DNA of 64,000 nucleotides from Salinisphaera shabanensis E1L3A (GCF_000215955.2 NZ_AFNV02000001.1:124001-188000), one strand, 5' to 3'. Shown: positions 46,098 through 55,821, counted from the stretch's first letter. Notes: generated by a model not told the origin, from the sequence alone. Made by a program: numbers and translations.

Positions 46098-47003
46098 TCA
46101 GCCCCCGCCGCGTGTCCGGGTCTTGCCGCGCTTCGAGTAGGTTTCGATGAAGCCGATGATCTGGCCGGCCACGTCCTTGCCGGTCGCGGTTTCGATACCT
46201 TCCAGGCCCGGCGAGGAATTGACTTCCATGACCACCGGCCCGTGATTGGAACGCAGCAGATCCACACCGGCGACATTCAGACCCATGATCTTGGCCGCGC
46301 GCACTGCGGTCGAGCGCTCTTCAGGGGTGATCTTGATCACCGAGGCGCTACCGCCGCGATGCAGATTGGAACGGAACTCACCTTCCTTGCCCTGGCGTTT
46401 CATGGAGGCCACAACCTTGTCACCAATCACGAAACAACGGATATCCGCGCCCTTGGCTTCCTTGACGAATTCCTGAACCAGAAAATGGGCATCCAGGCCG
46501 CGAAAGGCATCGATCACCGATTCCGCCGCGCCACGGGTTTCGGTGAGCACCACGCCCTTGCCCTGCGTGCCTTCGGTGAGCTTGATCACGTACTGATTGC
46601 CGCCCACCAGTTCGAGCAGATCGTCGGTGTCGTCAGGCGAGTGGGCAAAGCCGGTCACCGGCAGGCCGATGCCCTTGCGCGAAAGCAGCTGCATGGATCT
46701 CAGCTTGTCGCGCGAGCGCGAAATCGCGACCGACTCATTGAGCGGATAGACACCGATCATCTCGAACTGGCGCAGTACGGCCGTCGCGTAGAACGTGATC
46801 GATGCGCCGATACGGGGAATGATCGCATCGAAACCTTCCAGCCGCTTGCCCTTGTAATGAATCTCGGGCGCGTGCGGCACGATGTTCATATAGCAGCGCA
46901 ACGGATCAATGACCGTTACTTCGTGGCCACGTGCCTTGGCGGCCTCCACCATGCGACGCGTGGAATAGAGATTGCGATTACGCGACAGAATTGCGATTTG
47001 CAT
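46098..47003 (-). CDS. rimK: RimK family alpha-L-glutamate ligase
   Basis: 301 residues of the ATP-grasp fold. It adds glutamates to the C-terminus of ribosomal protein S6 and can make poly-alpha-glutamate. Signatures: [57 protein letters not shown], and [17 protein letters not shown] with Mg-binding acidic and Asn residues. It lies 5 bases after rimB. Confidence 0.94.
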   Translation of the reverse strand: MQIAILSRNRNLYSTRRMVEAAKARGHEVTVIDPLRCYMNIVPHAPEIHYKGKRLEGFDAIIPRIGASITFYATAVLRQFEMIGVYPLNESVAISRSRDKLRSMQLLSRKGIGLPVTGFAHSPDDTDDLLELVGGNQYVIKLTEGTQGKGVVLTETRGAAESVIDAFRGLDAHFLVQEFVKEAKGADIRCFVIGDKVVASMKRQGKEGEFRSNLHRGGSASVIKITPEERSTAVRAAKIMGLNVAGVDLLRSNHGPVVMEVNSSPGLEGIETATGKDVAGQIIGFIETYSKRGKTRTRGGG

Positions 47004-47008
47004 AGCGA

Positions 47009-47497
47009 TCAGGCCTCCGGCGGACGGCCGGTGAGAAAGGAAGCGAGCGGGTCGACTCGAAGAGAACGCATGGCCGTACGACCGAGCAGCATGCGAAACA
47101 GCATTGTATCGCGCGCGGTCAACGTAATCTCGATTGGCCATTCACGCTGCGCCAAACGTACCGGCGTTTCTATCACGAATCGCCATTCCTGATGCCCGCC
47201 GGAATCGCGCACGCTGCGCTCATCGACCACGGGTGCGTGGCACCAGCTAATGGTGTCGTTGTCGCGCTGAAACGGATGCACGCCGAAGCGCGCGACCTTG
47301 GCCCCGTGTTCATGCGCTACATCGAGTTGGAATGTATGCAGCGCCGAGGTTCGGGCGCCGGTATCGATCTTGGCCTTGACCCAGTCGATACCCAATGCCG
47401 GCAGGCTCACCCATTCGCGCCAACCGATCACGGCCGGGCTGGCCATGGCGCCTGGGGTTTCAGGCGATGCGCCGCTGTCGGGCGATTGCGAACTCAT
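47009..47497 (-). CDS. rimB: RimB retropepsin-like aspartic protease
   Basis: 162 residues of the retropepsin-like family formerly called ATP-dependent zinc protease. The catalytic DTGA (45-48) is in [15 protein letters not shown]. In the Pseudomonas RimABK system, RimB processes the glutamylated S6 tail added by RimK, which matches the adjacent rimK here. RimA (an EAL protein) is not in this cluster. Start at 47497 is the first ATG before the conserved region. Confidence 0.82.
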   Translation of the reverse strand: MSSQSPDSGASPETPGAMASPAVIGWREWVSLPALGIDWVKAKIDTGARTSALHTFQLDVAHEHGAKVARFGVHPFQRDNDTISWCHAPVVDERSVRDSGGHQEWRFVIETPVRLAQREWPIEITLTARDTMLFRMLLGRTAMRSLRVDPLASFLTGRPPEA

Positions 47498-47577
47498 CCA
47501 CCGTCCAATTGAAAAAGGAACCGCAATCCTCGCCGCAATGGGGCCGTTCTGGCAAGGCAGAGTCGGCAATCCGGTTG

Positions 47578-48684
47578 CTACAGATGTTCGAATACCATAC
47601 GGCTTTGCAGATTCTCGCGCGAATCGGCATAGGCCAGAGCCTGCTCCTGGGTAATCTGCCTCTCGCGCACCAGGGTCAGAAGCGAATCGTCGAAAGTCGC
47701 CATGCCTTCGCCGCCATCCCCTTCCGACATCGCTTCGCGCACGGAATCGATACGCCCCTGGCGGATGAGATCGGCGATATAGGGCGTATTGAGCAGGATC
47801 TCGAAGGCGGCTACGCGTTTGCCACCCACGCCACGTACCAGCCGCTGCGAGATGATCGCGCGCAGGTTCAGCGACAAGTCCATGAATAGCGCTTCACGCG
47901 CGAATTCCGGGAACAGCGCAATCAGGCGTTGCAGCGCCTGATAGGCGTTGTTGCCGTGCAGGGTGGTCAGCGCCAGATGACCGGTGCCGGCAAGCTGAAT
48001 CGCGGCCTCGGCGGTTGCCAGATCGCGGGTTTCACCAATCTGTACGACATCGGGCGCCTCGCGCATGGCGCTACGCACTGCGCGTGCGAAATCCAGCGTA
48101 TCGGTGCCCAGCTCGCGCTGGTTCACGATCGAACGCTTGTGGCGATACATGAACTCGATCGGATCCTCGATGGTGAGGATATGGCCGTTCGCGTTCTCGC
48201 TGCGATGGTTGATCATCGCAGCCAGCGTGGTCGACTTACCCGAACCGGTCGCGCCCACGACCATGATCAGGCCGCGCTTTTGCATGGACAAGCGCTTGAG
48301 AACGGGCGGCATATCGAACGTGTCGAAGTTGGGCACGTTGCCGATATTGCGCAGCACCATCGCCGCAGAGCCACGCTGGCGAAACGCGTTCACACGAAAG
48401 CGGCCCTGTAGCCCGAAGCGATAGGCAAAGTCGACTTCATGATCGCGCTCGAAACTGGCCTTCTGCTCTTCGGTCATGATGCTCAGCGCCAATGCCTCGA
48501 CCCGATCCGGCGTCAATGGCTCGCGCGTTTTACTCTTGACCGGATAAATCTCGCCCTCGACACGGAGCATCACCGGCGCGTGCGTGGTGAAGTACAAATC
48601 GGAGGCGTTCTTGTCGATCGCCAGTTGGAGATAAGGCTCGACTGCCTCCGTGGCATTCGCACTATCGTTCGCGCTATCGCTCAT
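47578..48684 (-). CDS. PilT/PilU family retraction ATPase (second PilU-like copy)
   Basis: 368 residues of the type IV pilus secretion-ATPase family: Walker A GATGSGKSTTLAAM, LTIEDPIEFMYRHKRSIVNQRELG and TLHGNNAYQALQRLI. The C-terminal retraction motif of PilT (AIRNLIRE) is replaced by YIADLIRQGRIDSVREAM, as in PilU proteins. It overlaps the preceding pilU by 11 bases and is the third ATPase in the row. Likely a hexameric cytoplasmic motor subunit assisting PilT. Confidence 0.85.
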   Translation of the reverse strand: MSDSANDSANATEAVEPYLQLAIDKNASDLYFTTHAPVMLRVEGEIYPVKSKTREPLTPDRVEALALSIMTEEQKASFERDHEVDFAYRFGLQGRFRVNAFRQRGSAAMVLRNIGNVPNFDTFDMPPVLKRLSMQKRGLIMVVGATGSGKSTTLAAMINHRSENANGHILTIEDPIEFMYRHKRSIVNQRELGTDTLDFARAVRSAMREAPDVVQIGETRDLATAEAAIQLAGTGHLALTTLHGNNAYQALQRLIALFPEFAREALFMDLSLNLRAIISQRLVRGVGGKRVAAFEILLNTPYIADLIRQGRIDSVREAMSEGDGGEGMATFDDSLLTLVRERQITQEQALAYADSRENLQSRMVFEHL

Positions 48685-49861
48685 GGGGGAACAACCCTTC
48701 GTCGTTGGCCTCTTCGTCTTCTTCATCGTCGTGCACGGACAGCGAATTCACGTCGGCGTCGTCGGCAAGATTCTGGCGCGCGCGCTTGCTGTTGAGCTTG
48801 ATGTTCAGACGCAGTTCGTTCTGCGAATCCGCGTGACGCAATGCCTCGGCGTAATCGATTTCGCCGGATTCGAAGAGTTTGAACAGGCTCTGATCGAAGG
48901 TGATCATGCCTTGCTCGTTGCCGCGGCTCATGACTTCCTTGAGCTCGCCGACCTTGCCCTTGAAGATCATGTCGGCGACATGCGGGGTGTTGAGCAGAAT
49001 CTCCATCGCCGCACAACGCCCGCCGCCTTCCTTGCGCACCAGACGCTGTGAAAGCAGCGCGCGCAGATTCAGCGACAGATCCATGAGCAGCTGTTCGCGC
49101 TTGGCTTCGTCGAAGAAGTTGATGATGCGATCGAGCGCCTGGTTCGACGAGTTCGCATGCAGCGTACACAACACCAGGTGACCGGTTTCCGCGAAGTTAA
49201 TCGCGTACTCCATGGTTTCGCGGGTTCGCACTTCGCCCACCAGAATCACGTTCGGCGCCTGACGCAACGTGTTCTTGAGCGCGTTGTCCCAGGACTGGGT
49301 ATCCACGCCCACCTCACGCTGGGTCACGATCGATTTCTTGTGCGGGTGCACGAACTCGATCGGGTCCTCGATGGTGATGATATGGCCAGCCGCGTTGTTG
49401 TTGCGATGGCCGAGCATGGCTGCCAGCGAGGTCGATTTACCCGAACCGGTCGCGCCGGCCATGATCACCAGGCCGCGCTCGCTCATGACTACGTCCTTGA
49501 GCACGGGCGGCAGACCGAGTTCGTCGAAATCCGGGATTTCGGTATTGATCACTCGCATGACCGCGCCAACCCGACCCTGCTGCACGAACGCAGATACACG
49601 AAAACGCCCGGAAGGCGGCGCGATCGCGAACTGACATTCCTTGTATTCGTCGAACTCGCGCGCCTGGCGATCGTTCATGATCGAGCGCACGATCAGCGAA
49701 GATTGTTCATGTGTAAGCGGGCGATCCATCAACGGCGAAATCTGGCCGTCGTGCTTGATCGCTGGCGGAAAGCCGGCCGTAATGAACAGATCCGAACCGC
49801 CTTCGGCAACGAGCCGTTCAAGCAGTACGGTGAGAAGTTTGGTCGCCTGTGCGCGGTCCAT
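48674..49861 (-). CDS. pilU: PilU type IV pilus retraction ATPase
   Basis: 395 residues. Walker A is GATGSGKSTSLAAM, with TIEDPIEFVHPHKKSIVTQREVGVDT and LHANSSNQALDRIINFF. The PilT signature is replaced by HVADMIFKGKVGELKEVM, and the acidic C-terminal tail (DDEEDEEANDEG) is typical of PilU. The position right after pilT fits the Pseudomonas order. PilU needs PilT to work in retraction and twitching motility. GAGGG lies before the start. Confidence 0.92.
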   Translation of the reverse strand: MDRAQATKLLTVLLERLVAEGGSDLFITAGFPPAIKHDGQISPLMDRPLTHEQSSLIVRSIMNDRQAREFDEYKECQFAIAPPSGRFRVSAFVQQGRVGAVMRVINTEIPDFDELGLPPVLKDVVMSERGLVIMAGATGSGKSTSLAAMLGHRNNNAAGHIITIEDPIEFVHPHKKSIVTQREVGVDTQSWDNALKNTLRQAPNVILVGEVRTRETMEYAINFAETGHLVLCTLHANSSNQALDRIINFFDEAKREQLLMDLSLNLRALLSQRLVRKEGGGRCAAMEILLNTPHVADMIFKGKVGELKEVMSRGNEQGMITFDQSLFKLFESGEIDYAEALRHADSQNELRLNIKLNSKRARQNLADDADVNSLSVHDDEEDEEANDEGLFPHER

Positions 49862-49871
49862 GGATATACCC

Positions 49872-50915
49872 TCAGCTACTGCCCAGCGACTCGCGACTGA
49901 CGGCCTTGCGGCCGGCTTCATCGCGTGTGACGACACCACGGCGCAACAGATCCTGCAGACACTGATCGAGCGTCTGCATGCCGGCCGACTGCCCGGTCTG
50001 GATCGCCGAATACATCTGCGCGATCTTGCCTTCGCGAATGAGATTACGAATGGCCGGCGTGCCCATCATGATTTCGTGGGCGGCCACACGACCACCGGCC
50101 TTTTTCTTAAGCAGGGTCTGCGAAATCACGGCCCGTAGCGATTCGGACAGCATCGCGCGCACCATGTCCTTCTCGGCGCCCGGAAAGACGTCGATGATAC
50201 GGTCGATGGTCTTGGCCGCCGAGGACGTATGCAGGGTGCCAAAGACCAGATGGCCGGTTTCCGCCGCGGTCAGTGCCAGGCGAATGGTTTCCAGGTCGCG
50301 CAGCTCGCCGACCAAAATGGTGTCCGGATCTTCACGCAGCGCACTGCGCAGTGCGGCCGCGAAGGAATGGGTATCCCGCTCGACTTCACGCTGGTTGACC
50401 AGGCATTTCTGCGAGGCGTGCACGAACTCGATCGGGTCCTCGATGGTCAGGATATGGCCGAGTTCGGTTTCGTTCTTGTGGTTGACCATCGCCGCGAGCG
50501 TGGTCGATTTACCCGAGCCAGTCGGCCCGGTGACCAGCACGAGTCCGCGCGGCAGCCCCGATATGTCGCGAAAAACCTTCGGCGCATCCAACTCCTCGAG
50601 CGTAAGCACCTCGGATGGAATGGTACGAAATACGGCCGCCGCGCCACGGTTCTGGTTGAACACGTTGACACGAAACCGCGCCAGATTCGGGATCTCGAAC
50701 GAGAAGTCCGTCTCCAGATGCTCGTCGTAGGCCTTGCGCTGCCGATCATTCATGATGTCGTAGATGAGATCGAACACTTCCTTGTGTTCCAGCGGCGGCA
50801 GATTGATGCGCCGCATATCCCCATCGACACGGATCATCGGCGGCAAACCACCCGACAAATGCAGATCCGAGGCATTCTGCTTGACCGAAAAGGCCAGTAA
50901 CTGGGAAATATCCAT
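49872..50915 (-). CDS. pilT: PilT type IV pilus retraction ATPase
   Basis: 347 residues. The hexameric motor depolymerises pilin to retract type IV pili. N-terminal MDISQLLAFSVKQNASDLHLSGG, Walker A GPTGSGKS (130-137), LVGELRDLETIRLALTAAETGHLVFGTLH, and the diagnostic AIRNLIREGKI motif are all intact. It is divergent from yggS, the usual arrangement in gammaproteobacteria. No other pil genes are in the window. Confidence 0.97.
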   Translation of the reverse strand: MDISQLLAFSVKQNASDLHLSGGLPPMIRVDGDMRRINLPPLEHKEVFDLIYDIMNDRQRKAYDEHLETDFSFEIPNLARFRVNVFNQNRGAAAVFRTIPSEVLTLEELDAPKVFRDISGLPRGLVLVTGPTGSGKSTTLAAMVNHKNETELGHILTIEDPIEFVHASQKCLVNQREVERDTHSFAAALRSALREDPDTILVGELRDLETIRLALTAAETGHLVFGTLHTSSAAKTIDRIIDVFPGAEKDMVRAMLSESLRAVISQTLLKKKAGGRVAAHEIMMGTPAIRNLIREGKIAQMYSAIQTGQSAGMQTLDQCLQDLLRRGVVTRDEAGRKAVSRESLGSS

Positions 50916-50994
50916 ATGTCCCCGACGTGCTCCCTGCTAGGCCGGCCGCGTTATCCTAATCCTAACCCAACGCAGCCGAACGAAAACTGTTTCC

Positions 50995-51696
50995 ATGCCG
51001 AACGATACAACCCCTTCCATCGCCGACGCGCTCGATAAGGTCCGCAATCGCATTGCCCTGGCCGCCCACGCTGCAAACCGCGATCCGGCGGATATCACGC
51101 TTGTCGCGGTATCCAAGACCAAACCCGTCGCACTTGTGCGCGATGCGCTCGATCACGGCCAGCGCGATTTCGGCGAAAACTACCTGCAAGACGCCCTCGC
51201 CAAGATCGATGCGCTGACCGAACGCGAACCTCTCTGGCACTTTATCGGCGACATTCAGTCGAACAAGACCCGTGATATCGCATCCAATTTCTCCTGGGCA
51301 CATGCCATCGACCGTTTCAAGATCGCGCGGCGGCTATCCGACCAGCGCCCAGAAGGCTACGCGCCACTGAATCTGTGTATTCAGGTCAATATCGACGGCG
51401 AAGCCAGCAAGTCCGGTATCGCGCCCAGTGACGTGGCCGAACTGGCGGATCAGATCGTCGAACTCGAACACGTCAAACTGCGCGGGCTCATGACCATCCC
51501 CGCCCCCAGCACCGACGAAGCCAGCCAGCGCAAACCCTTCGCCGCACTGCGCGAACTCATGCAACGCCTCAACGACCGCGGCCACGACCTCGATACCCTG
51601 TCGATGGGCATGAGCGCCGATCTCGAGGCCGCCATCGCTGAAGGCGCGACCCATGTTCGCGTCGGTACCGATATATTCGGCGCGCGCGACGCTTAA
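50995..51696 (+). CDS. yggS: YggS family pyridoxal phosphate homeostasis protein
   Basis: 233 residues with an alanine-racemase-like barrel holding PLP on Lys41 (LVAVSKTKPV). Other signatures are FGENYLQDALAKI, WHFIGDIQSNKTRDI, LMTIPAPSTDE and LSMGMSADLEAAI. It balances free PLP and has no known catalytic activity. It is divergent from pilT and followed by rpiA. Confidence 0.95.
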   Translation: MPNDTTPSIADALDKVRNRIALAAHAANRDPADITLVAVSKTKPVALVRDALDHGQRDFGENYLQDALAKIDALTEREPLWHFIGDIQSNKTRDIASNFSWAHAIDRFKIARRLSDQRPEGYAPLNLCIQVNIDGEASKSGIAPSDVAELADQIVELEHVKLRGLMTIPAPSTDEASQRKPFAALRELMQRLNDRGHDLDTLSMGMSADLEAAIAEGATHVRVGTDIFGARDA

Positions 51697-51729
51697 AATT
51701 CATTTCGACATTCCAGCAGGAAAGCTTTA

Positions 51730-52392
51730 ATGGGCAAACAGGACGATCTCAAGCGAGCCGCGGCCGAAGCCGCCTACGAATACGTCAACGACGGCGAATA
51801 TCTTGGTGTGGGCACAGGGTCGACGGTCAATCATTTCATTGACGTGCTCGCCGAGCGCAAGCCGTACATCCCTGGCTGCGTTTCCAGCTCCAAAGCCAGC
51901 ACCGAGCGCCTGCGCACGGCCGGTTTCGATGTGATCGATCTCAACAGCGCCGGCGAACTGGGCGTTTATATCGATGGCGCGGACGAGACCAACGAACATC
52001 TGGAACTGATCAAGGGCGGCGGCGGTGCGCTAACCCGCGAAAAGATCATCGCCAGCGCGTCGCGCACGTTCATCTGCATGGTGGATGGTTCCAAGCAGGT
52101 GGATCTGCTCGGGCGTTTCCCGTTGCCGGTCGAGGTGATCGAAATGGGCCGCTCAAGCGTGGCCCGTGCGCTGGTCAAACTCGGCGGCGAGCCTGAGCTG
52201 CGCAACGGTTTCGTATCCGACAATGGGAATCCGATTCTCGATGTTTACAACCTCGAAATCATGAACCCGATCGAACTCGAGGATACGATCAACGCCATCC
52301 CCGGGGTGGTGACCGTGGGTCTGTTCGCGCGTCGCCCGGCCGATGTTCTGATTGTCGCCGCCGAGGGCGGCGTGCAGACGCACAAACGCTAA
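51730..52392 (+). CDS. rpiA: Ribose-5-phosphate isomerase A
   Basis: 220 residues. It interconverts ribose-5-phosphate and ribulose-5-phosphate. Signatures: [15 protein letters not shown], the catalytic acidic residues in IDGADETN, and [12 protein letters not shown], with the C-terminal [15 protein letters not shown] precedes the ATG. The end overlaps the end of the convergent histidine kinase gene by 4 bases. Confidence 0.96.
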   Translation: MGKQDDLKRAAAEAAYEYVNDGEYLGVGTGSTVNHFIDVLAERKPYIPGCVSSSKASTERLRTAGFDVIDLNSAGELGVYIDGADETNEHLELIKGGGGALTREKIIASASRTFICMVDGSKQVDLLGRFPLPVEVIEMGRSSVARALVKLGGEPELRNGFVSDNGNPILDVYNLEIMNPIELEDTINAIPGVVTVGLFARRPADVLIVAAEGGVQTHKR

Positions 52393-53741
52393 GACGTCAG
52401 CGCGCCTGACGATTTCGGTAACGTCAGGCGCGCCGAAAGACCGCCGAGTTCGGCACGGTCGAGTACCAGTTCTCCTGCGTAGGCCTCGGCCAGGTCGCTG
52501 ACGATCGCGAGGCCCAACCCGGAACCGGGCACGGCTTCATCGAAACGCTGGCCGGGCCGGATCGCCTGCGCACGCTGTTCCGGTGTCAAGCCCGGGCCGT
52601 CGTCGTTAACCCACAACGCGAGCGATTCCGCCTGCGCATCAACGTGCACCTCGACGACCCCGCGTGCCCACTTGCAGGCGTTTTCCATCAGATTGCCAAG
52701 CATCTGTTCCAGATCGCGCTGCTCGCCCGCAAAGTAAATATCGTCGGGCGAGTCGATATCGATCACCAGTCCGCTATCACCATAGAGCCGTTGCAAGGTG
52801 CGCTGCAGCCGCGCGACGACGTCGGCGACCGCCGTCGCCTGACGGCTGCCTGCCCGTCCGGCAATACGCGTACGCGCAAGATGCCAATCGATATGACGCT
52901 GCATCGCGGCCACTTCATGTTGCAGGCGCGCGGCGCGGCGCGTCTCGCCGGCTGTGGCCATACGCGTTGCCTCATTGCCAATGACCGAGAGCGGCGTTTT
53001 CAATGCGTGCGCAAGATTGCCGGCCTGGCGGCGCGCGCGCTCGATCAACGTTTCGTTATGTGCGAGCACGCTGTTGAGATCGGACACCAGGGGTGCGACC
53101 TCGGCCGGGTAATCGCCCGACAGGCGTGTCGCCCGCGAATTACGAATGGTCGCCAGCTCGCGGCGCAGTTTACCCAACGGCCGTAGGCCCAGACGCACCT
53201 GCAGCGCCGCGGCCAGAATCAGGCCTGTCGCCAGCACGCCGAGTGCGATCAGCGTGGTGCGCCGGAACTCGGCTACGGCATCGTTAACCGGCGCGAGACT
53301 TGCGGCCACGGTCAATCGTAACGGTTCGGCCACATTCGGTACCGTGATATCGCGCACTACGGCCAATAGCGGCACGCCGCGCGGGCCGGTCAATCGCACC
53401 AGCTCGCCGGAAACCTGCGGACCGATCGCAATGGTCGCATCCCAGAGCGAGCGCGAATGCAGGCTCACGACACCGCCGCGCTCGATCTGCCAATAGCGGC
53501 CGGAAAGTACGCGCTGATATAGCGGGTCGCTCATGGCAACCGAATGCAGTAGACGTCCCTGCGCATCCACATCGAACTGGGACACAAGTTGGAGAAAATC
53601 CGCGTCCAGACGCCGTGCGAGATCGTTTTCCAGGTGGTTTCGAAACAGTACCGATAGCAGCAGCGCGGTCGTCACAAGCGCCAGTACGATCCAGATCGCC
53701 GCGCCCACGAACAGGCGCCGTTGTAGCGACGTGCGCGCCAC
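52389..53741 (-). CDS. Sensor histidine kinase (PhoQ-like), inner membrane
   Basis: 450 residues: TM1 ([24 protein letters not shown]), a periplasmic sensor of ~140 residues, TM2 ([17 protein letters not shown]), a HAMP-like linker, HisKA with [11 protein letters not shown], and HATPase with [16 protein letters not shown] and GSGLGLAIV. It lies 2 bases after its response regulator. The layout and AHALKTPL H-box resemble PhoQ-type kinases; the periplasmic ligand is unknown. Confidence 0.88.
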   Translation of the reverse strand: MARTSLQRRLFVGAAIWIVLALVTTALLLSVLFRNHLENDLARRLDADFLQLVSQFDVDAQGRLLHSVAMSDPLYQRVLSGRYWQIERGGVVSLHSRSLWDATIAIGPQVSGELVRLTGPRGVPLLAVVRDITVPNVAEPLRLTVAASLAPVNDAVAEFRRTTLIALGVLATGLILAAALQVRLGLRPLGKLRRELATIRNSRATRLSGDYPAEVAPLVSDLNSVLAHNETLIERARRQAGNLAHALKTPLSVIGNEATRMATAGETRRAARLQHEVAAMQRHIDWHLARTRIAGRAGSRQATAVADVVARLQRTLQRLYGDSGLVIDIDSPDDIYFAGEQRDLEQMLGNLMENACKWARGVVEVHVDAQAESLALWVNDDGPGLTPEQRAQAIRPGQRFDEAVPGSGLGLAIVSDLAEAYAGELVLDRAELGGLSARLTLPKSSGALTS

Positions 53742-53743
53742 GG

Positions 53744-54421
53744 TCAGCCGCTTGCGCGGCGCGTGTGCGCATCGAAACGATAGCCAAAGCCACGCACGGT
53801 AACGATCGCGTCGTTGTCGAGTTTCTGGCGCAGACGCCGGATAAAAACCTCGATCGTATTCGAATCGCGATCGAAATCCTGTGCATAGATATGCTCGATG
53901 AGCTCGCTGCGCGACACCACTTCGTCGGCGTGGTGCATTAGATACGCCAACACCCGGTACTCGTGGCCCGTCAGCTTGACCGGCCGCCCGGCTACCGACA
54001 CGCGCGCACTGCGCGTGTCCAGACTGACATCCCCCACTTCGAGCACCGGTGAGGCCATGCCGCTCGCGCGACGAATCAGCGCGCGCAACCGGGCCAGCAA
54101 CTCTTCCATGCGAAAGGGTTTGGCCAGATAGTCGTCGGCACCGGCGTCCATGCCGTCGACCTTTTCATGCCATTCGCCCCGCGCGGTGAGTATCAGCACG
54201 GGCACGCTCACGCCCTCGGCGCGCCAGCCGCGCAGTACGCTCAAGCCGTCGAGACGCGGCAACCCCAGGTCAAGCACGATCGCGTCATACGGTTCGGTGG
54301 CACCGCGGTAGGCACCGTCCTCGCCGTCGCCAGCGATATCGACAGCGTAACCGGCCTCGGTCAACGCTTCGACAAGCTGTTCGCACAGCGTGGGTTCGTC
54401 TTCGACAACCAGCAATCTCAT
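53744..54421 (-). CDS. Response regulator, OmpR/PhoP family
   Basis: 225 residues: a receiver domain with Asp51 region (AIVLDLGLPRLDG) and KPF, then a winged-helix DNA-binding domain (LTGHEYRVLAYLMHHADEVVSRSELIEHIYAQDFDRDSNTIEVFIRRLRQKL). It pairs with the kinase downstream, 2 bases away. Two small PepSY proteins lie just beyond it, likely members or targets of the system. Confidence 0.92.
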   Translation of the reverse strand: MRLLVVEDEPTLCEQLVEALTEAGYAVDIAGDGEDGAYRGATEPYDAIVLDLGLPRLDGLSVLRGWRAEGVSVPVLILTARGEWHEKVDGMDAGADDYLAKPFRMEELLARLRALIRRASGMASPVLEVGDVSLDTRSARVSVAGRPVKLTGHEYRVLAYLMHHADEVVSRSELIEHIYAQDFDRDSNTIEVFIRRLRQKLDNDAIVTVRGFGYRFDAHTRRASG

Positions 54422-54438
54422 AGGCGATCTATTTCGAA

Positions 54439-54798
54439 TCAGTCAGGCGTACCGGGCGGTACGCATTCGAGCGCGTCCAGGTGCTGCCCCTCGGCTTCAA
54501 GCAAACGCAGGTCGGCGGCATCGTATTCCAGTTCGGCGACATCGCCGCGCGGACCGATGAGCTTGATCTCATAGGTCCATTGGCCGTCGTCTTCATCCAG
54601 CTCCATTTCCACGAAGCGGCCGCGACACTCGCGCTCGACCTTGTCGAACAGGTGCTGCAGCGGGACGATCTTACCGGCATCGCGCGCACGCCGGGCGCCG
54701 TCGGCGTCGACATCATCCGCGCGCAGCGTCGCGCTCGAGCCGATCAGAAAAACGGCAACGCATAAGCAAGACGAAAAAGTAATCAACCAGCGCGACAT
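54439..54798 (-). CDS. Secreted PepSY-like protein
   Basis: 119 residues with a signal peptide (MSRWLITFSSCLCVAVFLIGSSATLRAD). The remainder (IVPLQHLFDKVERECRGRFVEMELDEDDGQWTYEIKLIGPRGDVAELEYDAADLRLLEAEG) fits the PepSY fold, a periplasmic inhibitory or sensory domain. It lies 17 bases upstream of the response regulator on the same strand, so it is probably in the operon and may sense or modulate the periplasmic signal of the kinase. Confidence 0.75.
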   Translation of the reverse strand: MSRWLITFSSCLCVAVFLIGSSATLRADDVDADGARRARDAGKIVPLQHLFDKVERECRGRFVEMELDEDDGQWTYEIKLIGPRGDVAELEYDAADLRLLEAEGQHLDALECVPPGTPD

Positions 54799-54907
54799 AG
54801 CGCCATTGTCCGTGCCGCGGCGATGAATTGGCGATGAACACACTATTCACAACGTATTCGTCCGGCCACGACCACAATCGGCACCGAACTCAACCCAAGG
54901 AGGACAC

Positions 54908-55201
54908 ATGTCCCACTTCAACAGCCGTATCGCTACCCTCGCCCTGGCCACCGCACTGACCGTCGGCCCGGCCGTCGCCTTCGCACAGAACGACGTCAGC
55001 ACGGGCGCCGACGCCAACATGAAGTCCATCGCGGATGTCGTGCAGATGCTCGAAAGCCAGGACTACACCCAGATCGACGAAATCGATCGCGATATGGACC
55101 GCTATGATGTCGAGGCCACCGACCCGGCCGGCCAGCGCGTCGAGCTCACGATCGACGCCAACAGCGGCGAGATTCTGCGCAGCGAACGCGACGACGACTG
55201 A
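54908..55201 (+). CDS. Secreted PepSY-like protein
   Basis: 97 residues with a signal peptide (cut after VAFA, about 26). The mature part is small and acidic (IADVVQMLESQDYTQIDEIDRDMDRYDVEATDPAGQRVELTIDANSGEILRSERDDD), matching the single PepSY repeat proteins. AAGGAGG precedes the ATG. It is divergent from the other PepSY gene and the two-component system, with 109 bases between them, and ends at a strong terminator. Confidence 0.82.
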   Translation: MSHFNSRIATLALATALTVGPAVAFAQNDVSTGADANMKSIADVVQMLESQDYTQIDEIDRDMDRYDVEATDPAGQRVELTIDANSGEILRSERDDD

Positions 55202-55250
55202 TCGTCCCACGATCGGTTTATAAACCGGTCCGCCGCATAGCGGCATCGAA

Positions 55251-55279
55251 GCCCGTCTGTTTCCAGGCGGGCTTTTTTT
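55251..55279 (+). terminator. Rho-independent terminator after the PepSY gene
   Basis: A 9-base stem GCCCGTCTG/CAGGCGGGC (55251-55259 and 55264-55272, one G-T pair, loop TTTC) is followed by seven T. Confidence 0.9.
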
Positions 55280-55821
55280 GCATCATCCGGGCCGGTAGAA
55301 ACAGCGCGGCTGGCTGTTTAATGGTCGCACGGCGACATCGACACGCGGATATCGGTAAGCGTACCCGTGCAGTAAAAACATCCTGCCCAGCCGTGGATTT
55401 AAGCTCCAGAGTTCTGGATCAACCGGGCGTAAGTGCTGTGAGACTCGCGACTCGAACCTACGCAGTTCGGCATTAACTGCGCGGGCGAATTTAGGTTCGG
55501 GGTTTCGCACTGTTGAGCGACGCGAGTTCCGGTCGCATCTCCTCGTCGCGAGCATCGAAGTGCACCGGCGCAAGCCGGCGCTGTGGCGGGTGTCTTTTCC
55601 TTTGCCCCCTTCGTTTGCACAAGCAAACGAAAGGGGGGTCGCGCTGCAGCGCGAAACCAAAGGTCAGCCGAACTCGCGAGCGCGCAAAGACTCGCAGCTC
55701 AATTTACGAGCATCCCAACCCGCCGATATTAAGAGTTCAAGCTCAAGACAAGCCGCCCGAAAACACACCACTGCACAATACAACGTTAGAATCCGCCTCC
55801 TTTCCCAACGCCGCTATCCTA
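55280..55821. other. Intergenic region holding a structured palindrome
   Basis: Between the PepSY terminator and the MFS gene lie ~540 bases. The MFS frame stays open through most of it but reads as low-complexity, Arg/Ser-rich, non-membrane sequence without ribosome sites. The central part holds the palindromic element described separately (55599-55663). The last ~80 bases are more AT-rich and may hold the MFS promoter. Confidence 0.45.
55599..55663 (+). repeat. Palindromic, three-way-junction-forming element (REP-like)
   Basis: An outer pair CCTTTG (55599-55604)/CAAAGG (55658-55663) encloses two hairpins. The first pairs CCCCCTTCGTTTGC with GCAAACGAAAGGGGG (55605-55637, loop ACAA, one bulge). 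The second is the perfect 16-base palindrome TCGCGCTGCAGCGCGA (55639-55654). Structures of this design are known as dispersed intergenic repeats in several gammaproteobacteria. Only one copy is in the window. Confidence 0.6.

Noticed and set aside
55513-55821. N-terminal extension of the MFS protein
   Set aside because: The extra ~100 residues pass through the palindromic element, have no ribosome site and look non-coding.
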